A DNA stretch of 27,441 nucleotides from SLRI01 sp964576715 (GTDB taxonomy: Bacteria > Pseudomonadota > Alphaproteobacteria > Geminicoccales > Geminicoccaceae). The DNA is taken from positions 1 to 27,441 of the forward strand of contig CAZNWE010000057.1 in assembly GCA_964576715.1 (NCBI GenBank), written 5' to 3'. Positions 18,591-26,576 of this stretch are shown here, piece by piece. A program made the translations under genes and the position numbers. The first letter of the stretch is position 1. Each line of letters begins with the position of its first letter. Under the pieces are notes generated by a model. The model saw only the letters and a program-made list of their open reading frames with translations, searched no databases and was not told the DNA's origin.

Positions 18591-18618
18591 ATTATCTAAC
18601 TACACAATGCGACAGCAA
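18591..18618 (-). promoter_or_regulatory. Candidate sigma-70-type promoter of the alkaline phosphatase gene
   Basis: Read leftward, TTGCTG (18613-18618) and GATAAT (18591-18596) are 16 bases apart, about 105 bases ahead of the phosphatase ATG. The surrounding 40 bases are markedly A/T-rich for this genome. A TGTCGCA within the spacer vaguely resembles half of a Pho box, but no proper pair of repeats is present. Confidence 0.4.
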
Positions 18619-19040
18619 GTACTCGAGCGGGTGACGGTCGGCCAGGCCGCCCGAGGCTGTCGCGAAACTCTCGATCTCGTCAGACACTCTCCTCTGCACC
18701 AATGCCCGCGCCATGGGTAACACACTCCTCGCGGTCACCCACGACCCCGCCCTGGTCAAAGCCGCCGAGGAGATCCACCACCTCGCCCGCGGCCACCTCG
18801 AACAACGCCGCTGGCAACGACAGGGGGAAATGAACGTCGGGGTAATCCTTTCCCCGCATAGCCGATCGTCGGAACCGGCGGCGCCCCGGCAGCCGGCAGC
18901 GGCGTGCTGCTCACCAACCTCGCCGAAGAGTTCCGCCACCCGATCTGCCGCTCCATGGGAACCGAAGCAAGCGAGGGTGCTCTAGCCTAGCGGCTTCAGT
19001 TTGGCTTACCGGCCAAGCCAGCCGCGCACCGCGTGATCCG
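18619..19040. other. Intergenic region with no firm gene
   Basis: No complete gene is evident. A rightward frame from ATG 18713 begins plausibly (D-P-A-L-V-K-A-A-E-E-I-H-H-L-A-R-G) but becomes low-complexity Pro/Ser/Ala sequence after about 45 residues. In another rightward frame, about 18870-18990 reads G-V-L-L-T-N-L-A-E-E-F-R-H-P before a TAG. These may be decayed gene pieces; no family is recognised. Confidence 0.35.
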
Positions 19041-19172
19041 ATGCGCTCGATCAACGAGGCCGAGCACCCGCAAATTGCAGCCCCAACGCTGGAGCACAGC
19101 GCTTTCCGCGAGCGGCTGGAGAAGGGGGTGCTGGTCGACTGGCAGGAGCAACGAGGCATGCCAGTATTGTAA
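19041..19172 (+). pseudogene. Unrecognised 43-residue frame containing repeat copy 2
   Basis: ATG at 19041 to TAA at 19172 gives 43 residues: an N-terminal M-R-S-I-N-E-A-E-H-P, then F-R-E-R-L-E-K-G-V-L-V-D-W-Q-E-Q-R. The second half matches the frame ending near 16600 after the kinase gene (E-W-L-E-K-G-V-P-V-D-C-E-D-Q-R). I see no ribosome site, and no family is recognised. It may be the 3' end of a gene present as two eroded copies around the dead phosphatase, or a real small protein. Confidence 0.3.
19110..19129 (+). repeat. Short dispersed repeat, copy 2
   Basis: The partner of 16540-16559, differing at one of 20 bases. The two copies are in the same orientation and bracket the alkaline phosphatase pseudogene at a distance of about 2.6 kb. 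Confidence 0.5.
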
Positions 19173-19311
19173 GAGCCGCTCGGCGCACTGCCAGCGGACG
19201 GTTTGTTCTGGACGCCGACCGCGGTTACCGCTCCCGTTCAGAGCGCCAAGCTGACGCGTTGCCAAGGAGCCTTCGCCTCTGCCGTTGCCAGCACCGCTGA
19301 ACCGGTCGCGG

Positions 19312-20433
19312 TCAAACGGCACCTCGGCCCAGTGCCGCGTCGAACGTGTTTCGTCCGCCTCGGCGGGTCGCGTCCGCGAGCGCCGCAACATCGTCGAGGG
19401 TCTCGCGAGTGACGAGCCCGACGAGCCGGTCAGCGGCATCCACCACAGCAATGGCTGGCCAGTTGGCTTCCTGGAGAAGCCGTGCCGTCTCCGCGAGGTC
19501 GCCGTGCACCGGAACGACGGGAATGTCGGTTGTCATCACCTCGACGACCGGCGTTCGCGCCCCCTGCCGTGCGAGCGAAGCGTAGATCGTCCGCCGGCTC
19601 AAGGCACCGGCGAGAGACCCCTCGCGGTCGCAGATCGGGATCACCGATTGTCCCGTGCGCAGCCGGCAGGTGACGGCGTCGCCCAAGCAGCTGTCACGAC
19701 CGAGCCGCGCGAAGCGGGTCATCATCGCCTCGCCGTTTCGCACCCCGGCCAGCGAAGCACCGAGTTTCGCAGCCGCACCTTCGGAAGACGCCGCGAAAAA
19801 GATGAAGGCGCCAATGAGGATGAGGACGATATTGCCGCTGAACAGGCCCACGAGGCCAAACAGCACGGCAAATCCCCGACCGATCAGCGTGGCGATCCGT
19901 GTGCCCTGAACGGGCCCTCTCCACAACGACAAAAGCGCGCGCAGCACGCGGCCACCATCCATCGGGAACGCCGGGATCAGGTTGAAGAGGACGAGCAACA
20001 CGTTGGCATAGAGCAGACGCCCAGCGAAGCCCGCGATGGTCGGCTCCATGGTCTCGGTCGGGCCGGGCAGCCCGCCGAGTGCAACGAACAGGGCGGCAGC
20101 GATGACGACGTTCACCGCCGGGCCAGCCAAGGCAACGACGATCTCTTGCCGCGGCACATTCAGCATGCGCGTCATCCGCGCCACGCCGCCGATCGGCAGC
20201 AGGATCACGTCGGGCGTGTGCACCCCGTAGCGCCGGGCCGCGATGATGTGCCCGAACTCGTGCAACACGACGCAGGTGAACAAGAGAGACACGAAGGCGA
20301 CCGTTGCGACCGCAGCGCCGGGCCCGCCCTGTGCCCAGGTTACGCCGCCGATGGCGAGCAAAAACAAGAGGAAGGTGACGTGCAGTCGAACCGCGGTGCC
20401 GAACAATTGTCCAATGGTGAGCGAGTAGCTCAT
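19312..20433 (-). CDS. Site-2 protease family (M50) membrane metalloprotease with CBS domains
   Basis: A 373-residue protein with about six hydrophobic helices. The zinc-binding HEFGH motif is at 58-62 and the second conserved site NLIPAFPMDGGR at 151-162, both intact. From about residue 245 to 365 are two CBS domains (I-P-I-C-D-R-E-G and the later I-A-V-V-D-A-A-D-R-L-V-G-L-V-T-R-E). This is the SpoIVFB/Rip3-like subgroup, in which CBS domains may bind nucleotides and adjust activity. These enzymes cut substrates within the membrane, often anti-sigma factors or transcription factors. The ATG at 20431-20433 starts just ahead of the first helix. A LOV gene lies 125 bases upstream on the same strand, so co-expression is possible. 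Its substrate is unknown. Confidence 0.92.
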   Translation of the reverse strand: MSYSLTIGQLFGTAVRLHVTFLLFLLAIGGVTWAQGGPGAAVATVAFVSLLFTCVVLHEFGHIIAARRYGVHTPDVILLPIGGVARMTRMLNVPRQEIVVALAGPAVNVVIAAALFVALGGLPGPTETMEPTIAGFAGRLLYANVLLVLFNLIPAFPMDGGRVLRALLSLWRGPVQGTRIATLIGRGFAVLFGLVGLFSGNIVLILIGAFIFFAASSEGAAAKLGASLAGVRNGEAMMTRFARLGRDSCLGDAVTCRLRTGQSVIPICDREGSLAGALSRRTIYASLARQGARTPVVEVMTTDIPVVPVHGDLAETARLLQEANWPAIAVVDAADRLVGLVTRETLDDVAALADATRRGGRNTFDAALGRGAV

Positions 20434-20558
20434 GACCCGATCCAGTAACCGTGTGAGGTAAGCCGCCAAATAGCGGCATCGGGTGCGCTCGCAAGGTGGG
20501 CAGCTCGGGCTGCGGCATCGCGACCGGCAATTGCCGACGCGCCCGGCTCGGCCGGGCG

Positions 20559-20936
20559 TCAGACGGGGTTCTGCGCGCCGACGAAGAACCGCAGCGCGCC
20601 GCGTTCGTCGAAGATCGGGCGGATCCGCAGGCGATTCATGAACGGCGTGCCGTCCTTGCGATAGTTGAGGATGTCGATCGAGAACGTGGTTTGCGCCTGG
20701 AGTGCCTGTCGAATCGCCTCCACCGCGTGCGGATTGGTCTCCGGGCCCTGCAAGAACCTGCAATTCCTGCCGACCGCCTCCTCCGGCGAATAGCCGGTTT
20801 GCGTCTCGAACTCCTCACTGACATAGATCATCGGATTGTCGGGCAAGGACGGGTCCGAGAACACCACGCTCATCTCGACCTCGTTGGCCTCCATCAGACT
20901 GCGAAGCTCGTCCTCGCTCGGTAGCGGCAGTGACAT
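20559..20936 (-). CDS. Short LOV-domain blue-light photoreceptor
   Basis: A 125-residue protein that is essentially one LOV domain with a short N-terminal helix. The flavin-binding signature GRNCRFLQG is present with the photoactive C59; N91, N101 and Q122, which contact the flavin ring in known LOV domains, are at the expected places (LNYRKDG, F-M-N-R-L, F-F-V-G-A-Q). The ATG has an excellent ribosome site (GGAGGT, 4 bases). No output domain is attached, so it would signal through protein contacts, as with other short LOV proteins. The genes around it are a CBS-containing membrane protease (same strand) and, divergently, the methyltransferase-like/P450 group. A light-control role for either is possible but not shown. 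Confidence 0.93.
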   Translation of the reverse strand: MSLPLPSEDELRSLMEANEVEMSVVFSDPSLPDNPMIYVSEEFETQTGYSPEEAVGRNCRFLQGPETNPHAVEAIRQALQAQTTFSIDILNYRKDGTPFMNRLRIRPIFDERGALRFFVGAQNPV

Positions 20937-21285
20937 CGAGACCTCCAGCTTGCGACAATCCGGCGTTCGGCCGCAGTTTCGTCGGTATCGATGATCTTGC
21001 AAGAGCCGTTGTGGTCACCTGACGCCAAAGCGCCGATGACAAGGCTCGCTGCGCCCCGGTGCCGAGACGGGGTCGGCCCGCTGAAGAGGGCCGGCCAGCT
21101 ACAGACGGCAGGTGGTGCCGCGTTTCGACCTCGCCGTTCGCAACCCGGGCAGCCGAGCCGCACCGTTTACATGGGCCAAACGATGTGACGAGCGATCATG
21201 CTTGGGCGCTCGCCATGGCGCGACACCGCGCCATTTGACGTCGCCGGCGCTCGACTTAGCTGCACCGCTGGCAGAGGCAGTCTGG
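20937..21285. other. Divergent intergenic region between LOV and methyltransferase-like genes
   Basis: This 349-base stretch must hold the promoters of both divergent transcription units. I see the ribosome sites at both edges but no convincing -35/-10 pair, and no copy of the CCCATAGG-N7-CCTAG motif. No gene is supported inside it. Confidence 0.45.
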
Positions 21286-22188
21286 ATGCAGACGATGCGA
21301 GAGCGAGCGCAGCCATCATCGCTGGACCGTGCGGTGTCACTTGCAAGAAGCGGCGGGGCCCGCGCCGTTTCGCGGGATCTGCTCAAGGACCCGCGGATCG
21401 CGGGGCTGGCGCGTCTCGCCGCAGGCGCGCTGCGGCCGCCGCCCGGTATTGGCCGTATCGCCCTGGCCCTCCTGATGGGCCTTCTCTGCCACGCGGTATT
21501 CGCCGCGGCGGTGCTCGCGATGATGGTGGCGATGTTCTTCGGGCTGAGCGAGAGCTTGGGCACCGTGCCCTGGCCCTGGGCGCTCATCGCCAATGCCTTG
21601 CTGATTCTGCAGTTCCCGCTGGTGCATTCGGCGCTTTTAACCGGGCCGGGCGGCCGCCTCCTGGCGCGCCTGATGCCGGGCCCGCACGGCGCGACACTGG
21701 CGACCACCACCTATGCGCTGATCGCCTCGCTGCAGCTGCTCGCCCTGTTCGTACTTTGGACGCCCTCGGGCATCGTCTGGTGGCGGGCGGAAGGTGCCCT
21801 CTTTTGGATAGTGGTTGCGGCCTATGCAGGGGCGTGGCTGCTGCTCCTCAAGGCAAGCGTCGATGCCGGGGCCGAAGTGCAGTCGGGCGCCTTGGGCTGG
21901 ATGTCGCTGCTGGCACGGATTCGGCCGATCTTCCCCGACATGCCGACCCGGGGTCTCTTTCGGCTGATCCGCCAGCCGATCTACTTGGCGTTCGCGCTGA
22001 CCCTCTGGACCGTGCCGGTCTGGACCCCCGACCAGTTTGCCCTGGCTGTCAGCTACACGGCCTACTGCCTCTTGGCCCCGCGCCTCAAGGAACGCCGCTT
22101 TGCGGCACGCTATGGCGAGCGCTTCGCCCGCTACCGCGCCGCTGTCCCCTATGTGCTCCCGCGTTTGCGGCGTCGCGATGCTCCTTGA
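21286..22188 (+). CDS. Membrane protein, isoprenylcysteine carboxyl methyltransferase-like
   Basis: About 300 residues with six predicted membrane helices from about residue 55 onward. The C-terminal third has the ICMT/PEMT-like pattern: L-F-R-L-I-R-Q-P-I-Y-L-A-F before a helix, then E-R-R-F-A-A-R-Y-G-E-R-F-A-R-Y-R-A-A-V-P-Y, the E-x-x-F-x-x-x-Y-G-x-x-Y-x-x-Y region that binds S-adenosylmethionine in the family. The substrate cannot be told; bacteria use such enzymes on lipids or small molecules, and some NnrU-like relatives have no proven activity. ATG 21286 was chosen for an upstream AGAGG and because residues before it do not look like protein. It is first in a rightward group with DUF4149, DUF427 and P450 genes. 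Confidence 0.75.
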   Translation: MQTMRERAQPSSLDRAVSLARSGGARAVSRDLLKDPRIAGLARLAAGALRPPPGIGRIALALLMGLLCHAVFAAAVLAMMVAMFFGLSESLGTVPWPWALIANALLILQFPLVHSALLTGPGGRLLARLMPGPHGATLATTTYALIASLQLLALFVLWTPSGIVWWRAEGALFWIVVAAYAGAWLLLLKASVDAGAEVQSGALGWMSLLARIRPIFPDMPTRGLFRLIRQPIYLAFALTLWTVPVWTPDQFALAVSYTAYCLLAPRLKERRFAARYGERFARYRAAVPYVLPRLRRRDAP

Positions 22189-22284
22189 CCATGCGAACAC
22201 CGCCCGGATCGCCAAGCGCGGCTCGCAGCGGCCGTGCCTGACCCTCATCGCCCGGAAAACTGTCCACCAACCGGAAAGTCGACG

Positions 22285-22689
22285 ATGCTGACCCTAGCGC
22301 TTTTGACCACGGCTCTCTTGTTCGGCGGCATGGTGCTCTACGCCTTCGGCTTTGCCGCGTTCCTGTTCACGGCCCTGCCGGCCGAGATGGCGGGCCCGAC
22401 CATTCGCCGGGCCTTCCCGCATTTCTATCTCTTCGTGCTGGTGAGTGCCGCGATAGCAGCCGCCCTCATCTGGCCGCACGACCGGCTGGCGGCGGCGCTC
22501 CTGGCGGCGATTGCGGTGACGACCATCCCGACCCGCCAGGTGCTGATGCCGGCGATCAACGAGGCCACGGACAGCGGCGACAAATCTCGGTTCAAGTGGC
22601 TGCACGGCTTGTCCGTCGCCATCACCCTCGGTCATATCGGGCTGTCCGGCTATGTGATCGCCCGGTTCGCGCAGGGGCCGGTAGCGTGA
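22285..22689 (+). CDS. DUF4149 (TMEM205-like) membrane protein
   Basis: A 134-residue protein with four hydrophobic helices. The pattern fits DUF4149: G-G-M-V-L-Y-A-F-G-F-A-A-F-L at the N-terminus, a R-R-A-F-P-H-F-Y segment, and L-M-P-A-I-N-E-A followed by F-K-W-L-H-G-L-S-V. GGAAAG lies about 6 bases ahead of the ATG. Its TGA overlaps the GTG start of the DUF427 gene (GTGA), so the two are translationally coupled. The family has no firmly established function. Confidence 0.85.
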   Translation: MLTLALLTTALLFGGMVLYAFGFAAFLFTALPAEMAGPTIRRAFPHFYLFVLVSAAIAAALIWPHDRLAAALLAAIAVTTIPTRQVLMPAINEATDSGDKSRFKWLHGLSVAITLGHIGLSGYVIARFAQGPVA

Positions 22690-23159
22690 CCGACCTGCCC
22701 CGCGAGAATGTCCAGCTCTACCCACGCCCGCCGGCGCTGCAGCCGGTTCCGCACCCGATAGAGGTCCGTCTCGGCGGCGAGCTCGTGGTCCGGACAACGG
22801 GGGCGCTGCGCGTGCTCGAAACCCATCACGCACCCACCTACTACCTGCCGCCCGACGCCATCCGGGCGGCGCTGCGCCCCGCGGCGGGCAGCAGTTTCTG
22901 CGAGTGGAAGGGAAGAGCGCGCTATTTCGATGTCGTCGCCGGCGGCACCAGCGCGCGGCGGGCGGCCTGGTGCTACGACGAGCCGTCCTCACCATTCGCG
23001 CCGCTTGCCGGGTTCATCGCGTTCTATGCCGGGCTCATGGAGGAGTGCCGGGTCGGCGATATGCGTGTCATTCCGCAGCCGGGGGACTTCTATGGCGGCT
23101 GGGTGACGCCCAATCTCGACGGCATCGTCAAGGGTGCTCCCGGCACTCGTCACTGGTGA
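22686..23159 (+). CDS. DUF427 domain protein
   Basis: A 157-residue soluble protein that matches DUF427: an R-V-L-E-T-H-H-A-P-T-Y-Y-L-P-P segment, CEWKGRARYFDV, A-A-W-C-Y-D-E-P, F-I-A-F-Y and a C-terminal D-F-Y-G-G-W-V-T-P-N, then G-P-G-T-like ending with a Trp. The GTG start overlaps the DUF4149 stop by 4 bases. The family is widespread, forms a small beta-rich fold and lacks a proven reaction. Its pairing with a membrane protein and a P450 suggests a shared small-molecule or lipid pathway, by context only. Confidence 0.85.
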   Translation: MTDLPRENVQLYPRPPALQPVPHPIEVRLGGELVVRTTGALRVLETHHAPTYYLPPDAIRAALRPAAGSSFCEWKGRARYFDVVAGGTSARRAAWCYDEPSSPFAPLAGFIAFYAGLMEECRVGDMRVIPQPGDFYGGWVTPNLDGIVKGAPGTRHW

Positions 23160-23361
23160 GCCGGCGAGCGCGACTGCCTCGAGCGGCGCCGATCGAAGCG
23201 CCACGGGTACCTCGATCGCGGCAGGTCGGTATCTCGTCGAGCCGACGCGCGGGCTCGGCGTATCGGCCTTCCGTCGGCGCGAGATTGGTCCGGAACCGCC
23301 AGCACCACGAACAACAGACGACGATGCTGCGCTCGTACATTTCGTTTTGGGATCGTGACTG

Positions 23362-24786
23362 ATGCAAGTCTCCTCGGCCGTGACCCTGTTCACCCCGCCG
23401 ACGGTCGAGCCACCGTCGCGGCCCCTCGGCGTGGTGGCGAGTGCCCTTGCCGCACGGCGCAATGCGCTCAGCGTGATCCCCGATTTCGCCTATGACGTGC
23501 CGATCCTCTCCGGCAAGACCGGCCCCAGTCGCTGGCACATGGTGCAGGGGCCGGAGGGCATGCGCCACATCTTCTTGGACAATGTCGACAATTACCCGAA
23601 GTCGGAGGTGATGATCCGGATGCTGCGGCCCGCGGTCGGGTCGAGCCTGTTCACCGCCGAGGGGGCCGAGTGGCGCTGGCAGCGCCGCGCCATCGCCCCG
23701 GTCTTCACCGCCCGCAATGTCGAGGCACTGGCACCGTTGATGACGGCGACAGCCGAGCGCGCCGCAGCACGGATCAGTCGCCGGGCGCGGCGCGTCGAGC
23801 TCGTGCGCGAGATGCTGTCGGCGACCTTCGACGTGATTTGCGAGGTGGCGCTTGCCGGCCGCGCGCAGTTCGACGCCGAGCAGTACGGTGCGGCGATCAC
23901 CCAGTATTTCCAGACCGTCGGTCGGGCCTCGCTTTTGGACTTTCTCGACGTCCCGGCTTGGCTGCCCCGGCCCGGCGAGATCCTCGGCCGCGGCGCTGTG
24001 CGGACGATGCACCGAATGGTGGCGACGGCAATCGAGGCCCGGCGGTCGCGGGGACCGGCAGCGAGCGAGGATCTCCTCGACTACATGATCCGGGCGAAGG
24101 ATCCGGAGACCGGGCGGCAGATGACCGGCCAGGATCTCTTGCACAACATGCAGTTCTTCATCGTCGCCGGCCACGAGACGACGGCACTCGCCCTCTCCTG
24201 GGCGCTCTATCTCCTGGCCAATGACAGCCGAGCGCAAGCGCGGGCCCATGCCGAGGCGCGGGCCGTCCTGGGCGAGCGCGCCGCCGCGGCGACCGATCTC
24301 GCGGCCATGCCGTACAGCCGTGCCGTGCTCGAAGAAGCGATGCGGCTCTACCCGCCGGTCGGTCTCTTGGCGCGCAACGTGCTGAGCGATGATCGGCTAT
24401 ACGACCGCGAGATCCGCCCCAACGACACCGTGTTCTTGAACATCTACGCGCTCCACCGCCACCGGCTGCTCTGGGAGGAACCGAACGCGTTCGATCCCGA
24501 CCGCTTCAGCCCGGAAGCCGCACCGCGCGACCGCTACGCCTACCTGCCATTCGGCGCCGGCCCGAGGGTCTGTGTCGGCGCCAACTTTGCGATGCTGCAG
24601 GCGCAAATCATCTTGGCCACACTCCTCGCCCGCTTCGACTTCGCCCCCGCCGGTCGCGCACCGCGACCGGTGATGCACATGACCATCCGCCCGGTGCCGG
24701 GTGTGCACTTGACCGCGACACCGACGGCGGCGGGCGTGACTGCACGTCGGTTCAGCAACGCGATGGCGGCCCAGGCGGAGGGCTAG
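23362..24786 (+). CDS. Cytochrome P450 monooxygenase
   Basis: A 474-residue P450 with every landmark: C-helix W-R-W-Q-R-R (104-109), I-helix AGHETT (269-274), EEAMR (E-x-x-R, 324-328), a P-E-R-F-like F-D-P-D-R-F (377-382) and the heme loop FGAGPRVCVG (397-406) with ligand C404. Its length and the heme loop resemble the CYP4/CYP102-like class used on fatty acids and hydrophobic compounds rather than short soluble bacterial P450s. No N-terminal membrane anchor is seen. No ferredoxin or reductase gene is in the window, so electron partners must come from elsewhere. It follows DUF427 by 202 bases on the same strand and may have its own promoter. The substrate is unknown. Confidence 0.95.
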   Translation: MQVSSAVTLFTPPTVEPPSRPLGVVASALAARRNALSVIPDFAYDVPILSGKTGPSRWHMVQGPEGMRHIFLDNVDNYPKSEVMIRMLRPAVGSSLFTAEGAEWRWQRRAIAPVFTARNVEALAPLMTATAERAAARISRRARRVELVREMLSATFDVICEVALAGRAQFDAEQYGAAITQYFQTVGRASLLDFLDVPAWLPRPGEILGRGAVRTMHRMVATAIEARRSRGPAASEDLLDYMIRAKDPETGRQMTGQDLLHNMQFFIVAGHETTALALSWALYLLANDSRAQARAHAEARAVLGERAAAATDLAAMPYSRAVLEEAMRLYPPVGLLARNVLSDDRLYDREIRPNDTVFLNIYALHRHRLLWEEPNAFDPDRFSPEAAPRDRYAYLPFGAGPRVCVGANFAMLQAQIILATLLARFDFAPAGRAPRPVMHMTIRPVPGVHLTATPTAAGVTARRFSNAMAAQAEG

Positions 24787-25243
24787 AGACTCGACCCCCG
24801 ACGGCAGCGACCTCGCCCTACCGGCCCGGGCCCAGCCCAACGGCAAGCTGGTCAACGCGCTGGCCCGCGCCTGGTGCTGGCAACTTTGGATCAGCGCCGA
24901 ACAACGACCCCCTCAAGCGTCCGACATGGACCCCGGCCCGCCCCGCTTCCTCGATGCGATATCAGATAGTTACCGCGCACCTGCGGGGTTGCGCCGCGAA
25001 GCCGATCGAGGGTCATCGCGCATGCCGATCGACACCAGCCGGCCGGAGCCGCGGAAGGCACCCCTCGAGGCCCCGCGCGCCGCCTGCATCAGCTATCCGC
25101 ATGGGCGCCCTGGCGAGGTCGGTCGCGGTCCAGAAGCACCCTCCAGACTGCGACATTTGCCACCTCTGTAAACGCGCGCCGCCATGCCGATCTACGCCCT
25201 TGTGCGGCCCAATCGGTTCGTGATTTTCGTGGGGTGGATCGTC
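24787..25243. other. Intergenic region with a possible recombinase-like remnant
   Basis: No complete gene is seen. Rightward, about 24832-24900 reads G-K-L-V-N-A-L-A-R-A-W-C-W-Q, which resembles the L-V-K-A-L-A-R-A-x-R-W segment found in proteins linked to phage-type site-specific recombinases. The match is short and the frame soon loses family character. This may be debris of an integrated element. GGGGTGG before 25244 is the ribosome site of the next gene. Confidence 0.3.
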
Positions 25244-25756
25244 GTGTTGTCGCGTTTGGAGCGCTCGGTCGAAGCCATGATTTTCGCGAGTCGCTGGCTT
25301 CTCGCACCCTTCTTCGTCGGCCTGCTGGTGGCAATGGTGGTGCTGCTGGTCAAATTCCTGAAGGAGCTGGCCGATCTGGTGCTCAATGTCTGGAGCACCT
25401 CGGAATACGATGCCGTGATCTCGATCCTGACACTGGTCGACACGGCACTGATCGCCGTCCTGCTGCTGATCATCGTCTTCAGTGGGTATGAGAGCTTCGT
25501 CTCCAAGATCGGCATTGGCCAGCATGAGGATCGGCCGGCCTGGATGGGCAAGGTCGGCTTCGCCGATCTCAAGCTCAAGCTGATCGGTGCGATCGTCGCC
25601 ATATCCGCGGTGGAGCTCTTGAAGGCCTTCCTCGTCAGCCAGAGCTACTCCAACACACAGCTCGCCTGGAAGGTCGGTATCCACCTCACCTTCGTCTTTT
25701 CTGGCGTCCTCTTCGCCGTCACCGACTATATTGCCGAGAGCAGCAAGCGAAGGTAG
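25244..25756 (+). CDS. UPF0114 family inner-membrane protein
   Basis: About 170 residues with three to four membrane helices. The start of the family is clear (S-R-L-E-R-S-V-E, then F-A-S-R-W-L-L-A-P), followed by L-V-K-F-L-K-E-L, a D-T-A-L-I-A-V-L-L-L-I-I helix, G-Y-E-S-F-V-S-K and a late V-H-L-like region (W-K-V-G-I-H-L-T-F-V). GTG 25244 was chosen because GGGGTGG precedes it by 6 bases and the family begins there. An upstream ATG at 25184 would add 20 hydrophobic residues and cannot be excluded. The function of UPF0114 (YqhA) proteins is not established. Confidence 0.85.
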   Translation: MLSRLERSVEAMIFASRWLLAPFFVGLLVAMVVLLVKFLKELADLVLNVWSTSEYDAVISILTLVDTALIAVLLLIIVFSGYESFVSKIGIGQHEDRPAWMGKVGFADLKLKLIGAIVAISAVELLKAFLVSQSYSNTQLAWKVGIHLTFVFSGVLFAVTDYIAESSKRR

Positions 25757-25886
25757 GGCGCTTCTCTCGGAGCTCCGCCGGCGTAGGCATCGGCCTCCGC
25801 GATGGCGATGCGCCGGGCAATCGTAAGGTGCGAGACGATCGCATTCGTCCAGGCGGCGATGATCGCCAAGGCACCGGCATGTCGGC

Positions 25887-26009
25887 TCAGCCGATCAGGC
25901 CGACGAGCGATTGCAGGAGCACGAGCAGCACCAGGCAGCCCGGCAGGGCGTCGCGCAGCGTGCCGATCAGCGCCGTGGCGAACCAGCGTCGCATTCCCCG
26001 CCCTTCCAT
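25887..26009 (-). CDS. Possible 40-residue membrane micropeptide after the terminase gene
   Basis: ATG at 26007-26009 to TGA at 25887-25889 gives 40 residues: a basic N-terminus (M-E-G-R-G-M-R-R-W-F) and one strongly hydrophobic helix (C-L-V-L-L-V-L-L-Q-S-L-V-G-L-I-G). A second ATG at 25992-25994 has a purine-rich GGGCGGGG in front and may be the true start (35 residues). It begins 12 bases past the stop of the terminase small-subunit gene on the same strand. Small hydrophobic proteins are common in phage packaging and lysis regions, but no family is recognised and chance cannot be ruled out. Confidence 0.4.
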   Translation of the reverse strand: MEGRGMRRWFATALIGTLRDALPGCLVLLVLLQSLVGLIG

Positions 26010-26021
26010 CGCTGTTGGTGA

Positions 26022-26576
26022 TCAGTCGAGCCGCGGCTCGAGCTCGGCGAGCTCGGCCAGATGCGCCTCGACCGCGGCCTCGAGCTCGACCTGCACGGTG
26101 TGGGTCTCCAGCCCGAGCGCCGCCGCCAGGTCCGCCGCCACCCGGGCCGGCCGCTCTATCCAGGCATCACGCCCCTGCCGCGCCAGGGTGAAGACCTGCG
26201 CCGTCGCCCGCGCCCGGTCGATCAACTCGCCCTTGAGCCGCTGCAGCCGGAGCTTGCGCTCCTGGGCCTTGAGGACCTCGCTGGCGGTCCGGGCCTGCAA
26301 GAAGCTCGGGCCGCCGGATGCGGGCTCGCCGCCCTGATCGCGCAGCATCTCGCGCATGCTCGCCAGCGCCGCCGCCGGCACCGGCCGCAGGCCCGATTTC
26401 GCCCTCGGTCGCTGCTGCGCCGCGTCGGTGTTGCCGGCCCATTGCCGCTTGACCCGGGCGATGTCGAAGCCGCCGTCCGGATCGCGGCTGATCCGCCCTG
26501 CCGCCAGCGCCTTCCCGACCGCCGTCTCGTTCACGCCCAGCGCCTCGGCGAGCTTGCGATTACTCGTGGCCCGCAT
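26022..26576 (-). CDS. Phage terminase small subunit-like (Nu1-type) protein
   Basis: A 184-residue protein. The N-terminal 45 residues form a winged-helix-like DNA-binding region (R-K-L-A-E-A-L-G-V-N-E-T-A-V-G-K-A-L-A-A-G-R-I) as in Nu1 of lambda-like phages. The middle and C-terminal helices (T-A-S-E-V-L-K-A-Q-E-R-K-L-R-L-Q-R-L-K-G-E-L-I-D-R and R-D-A-W-I-E-R-P-A-R-V-A) match the packaging-protein family seen in alphaproteobacterial prophages. In an active phage this protein recognises the DNA end and recruits the large subunit. No large terminase, portal or capsid gene is present in the window; downstream is only a possible micropeptide. It is probably a prophage remnant or a domesticated DNA-binding protein. 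Confidence 0.75.
   Translation of the reverse strand: MRATSNRKLAEALGVNETAVGKALAAGRISRDPDGGFDIARVKRQWAGNTDAAQQRPRAKSGLRPVPAAALASMREMLRDQGGEPASGGPSFLQARTASEVLKAQERKLRLQRLKGELIDRARATAQVFTLARQGRDAWIERPARVAADLAAALGLETHTVQVELEAAVEAHLAELAELEPRLD

Noticed and set aside
18485..18620. Pho box upstream of the alkaline phosphatase
   Set aside because: Only a single weak TGTCGCA half-site is visible; the repeated 11-base Pho box arrangement is not.
23128..24249. A 373-codon leftward open frame opposite the P450
   Set aside because: The P450 has all signature motifs; the antisense frame is His/Arg/Asp-rich without family character.
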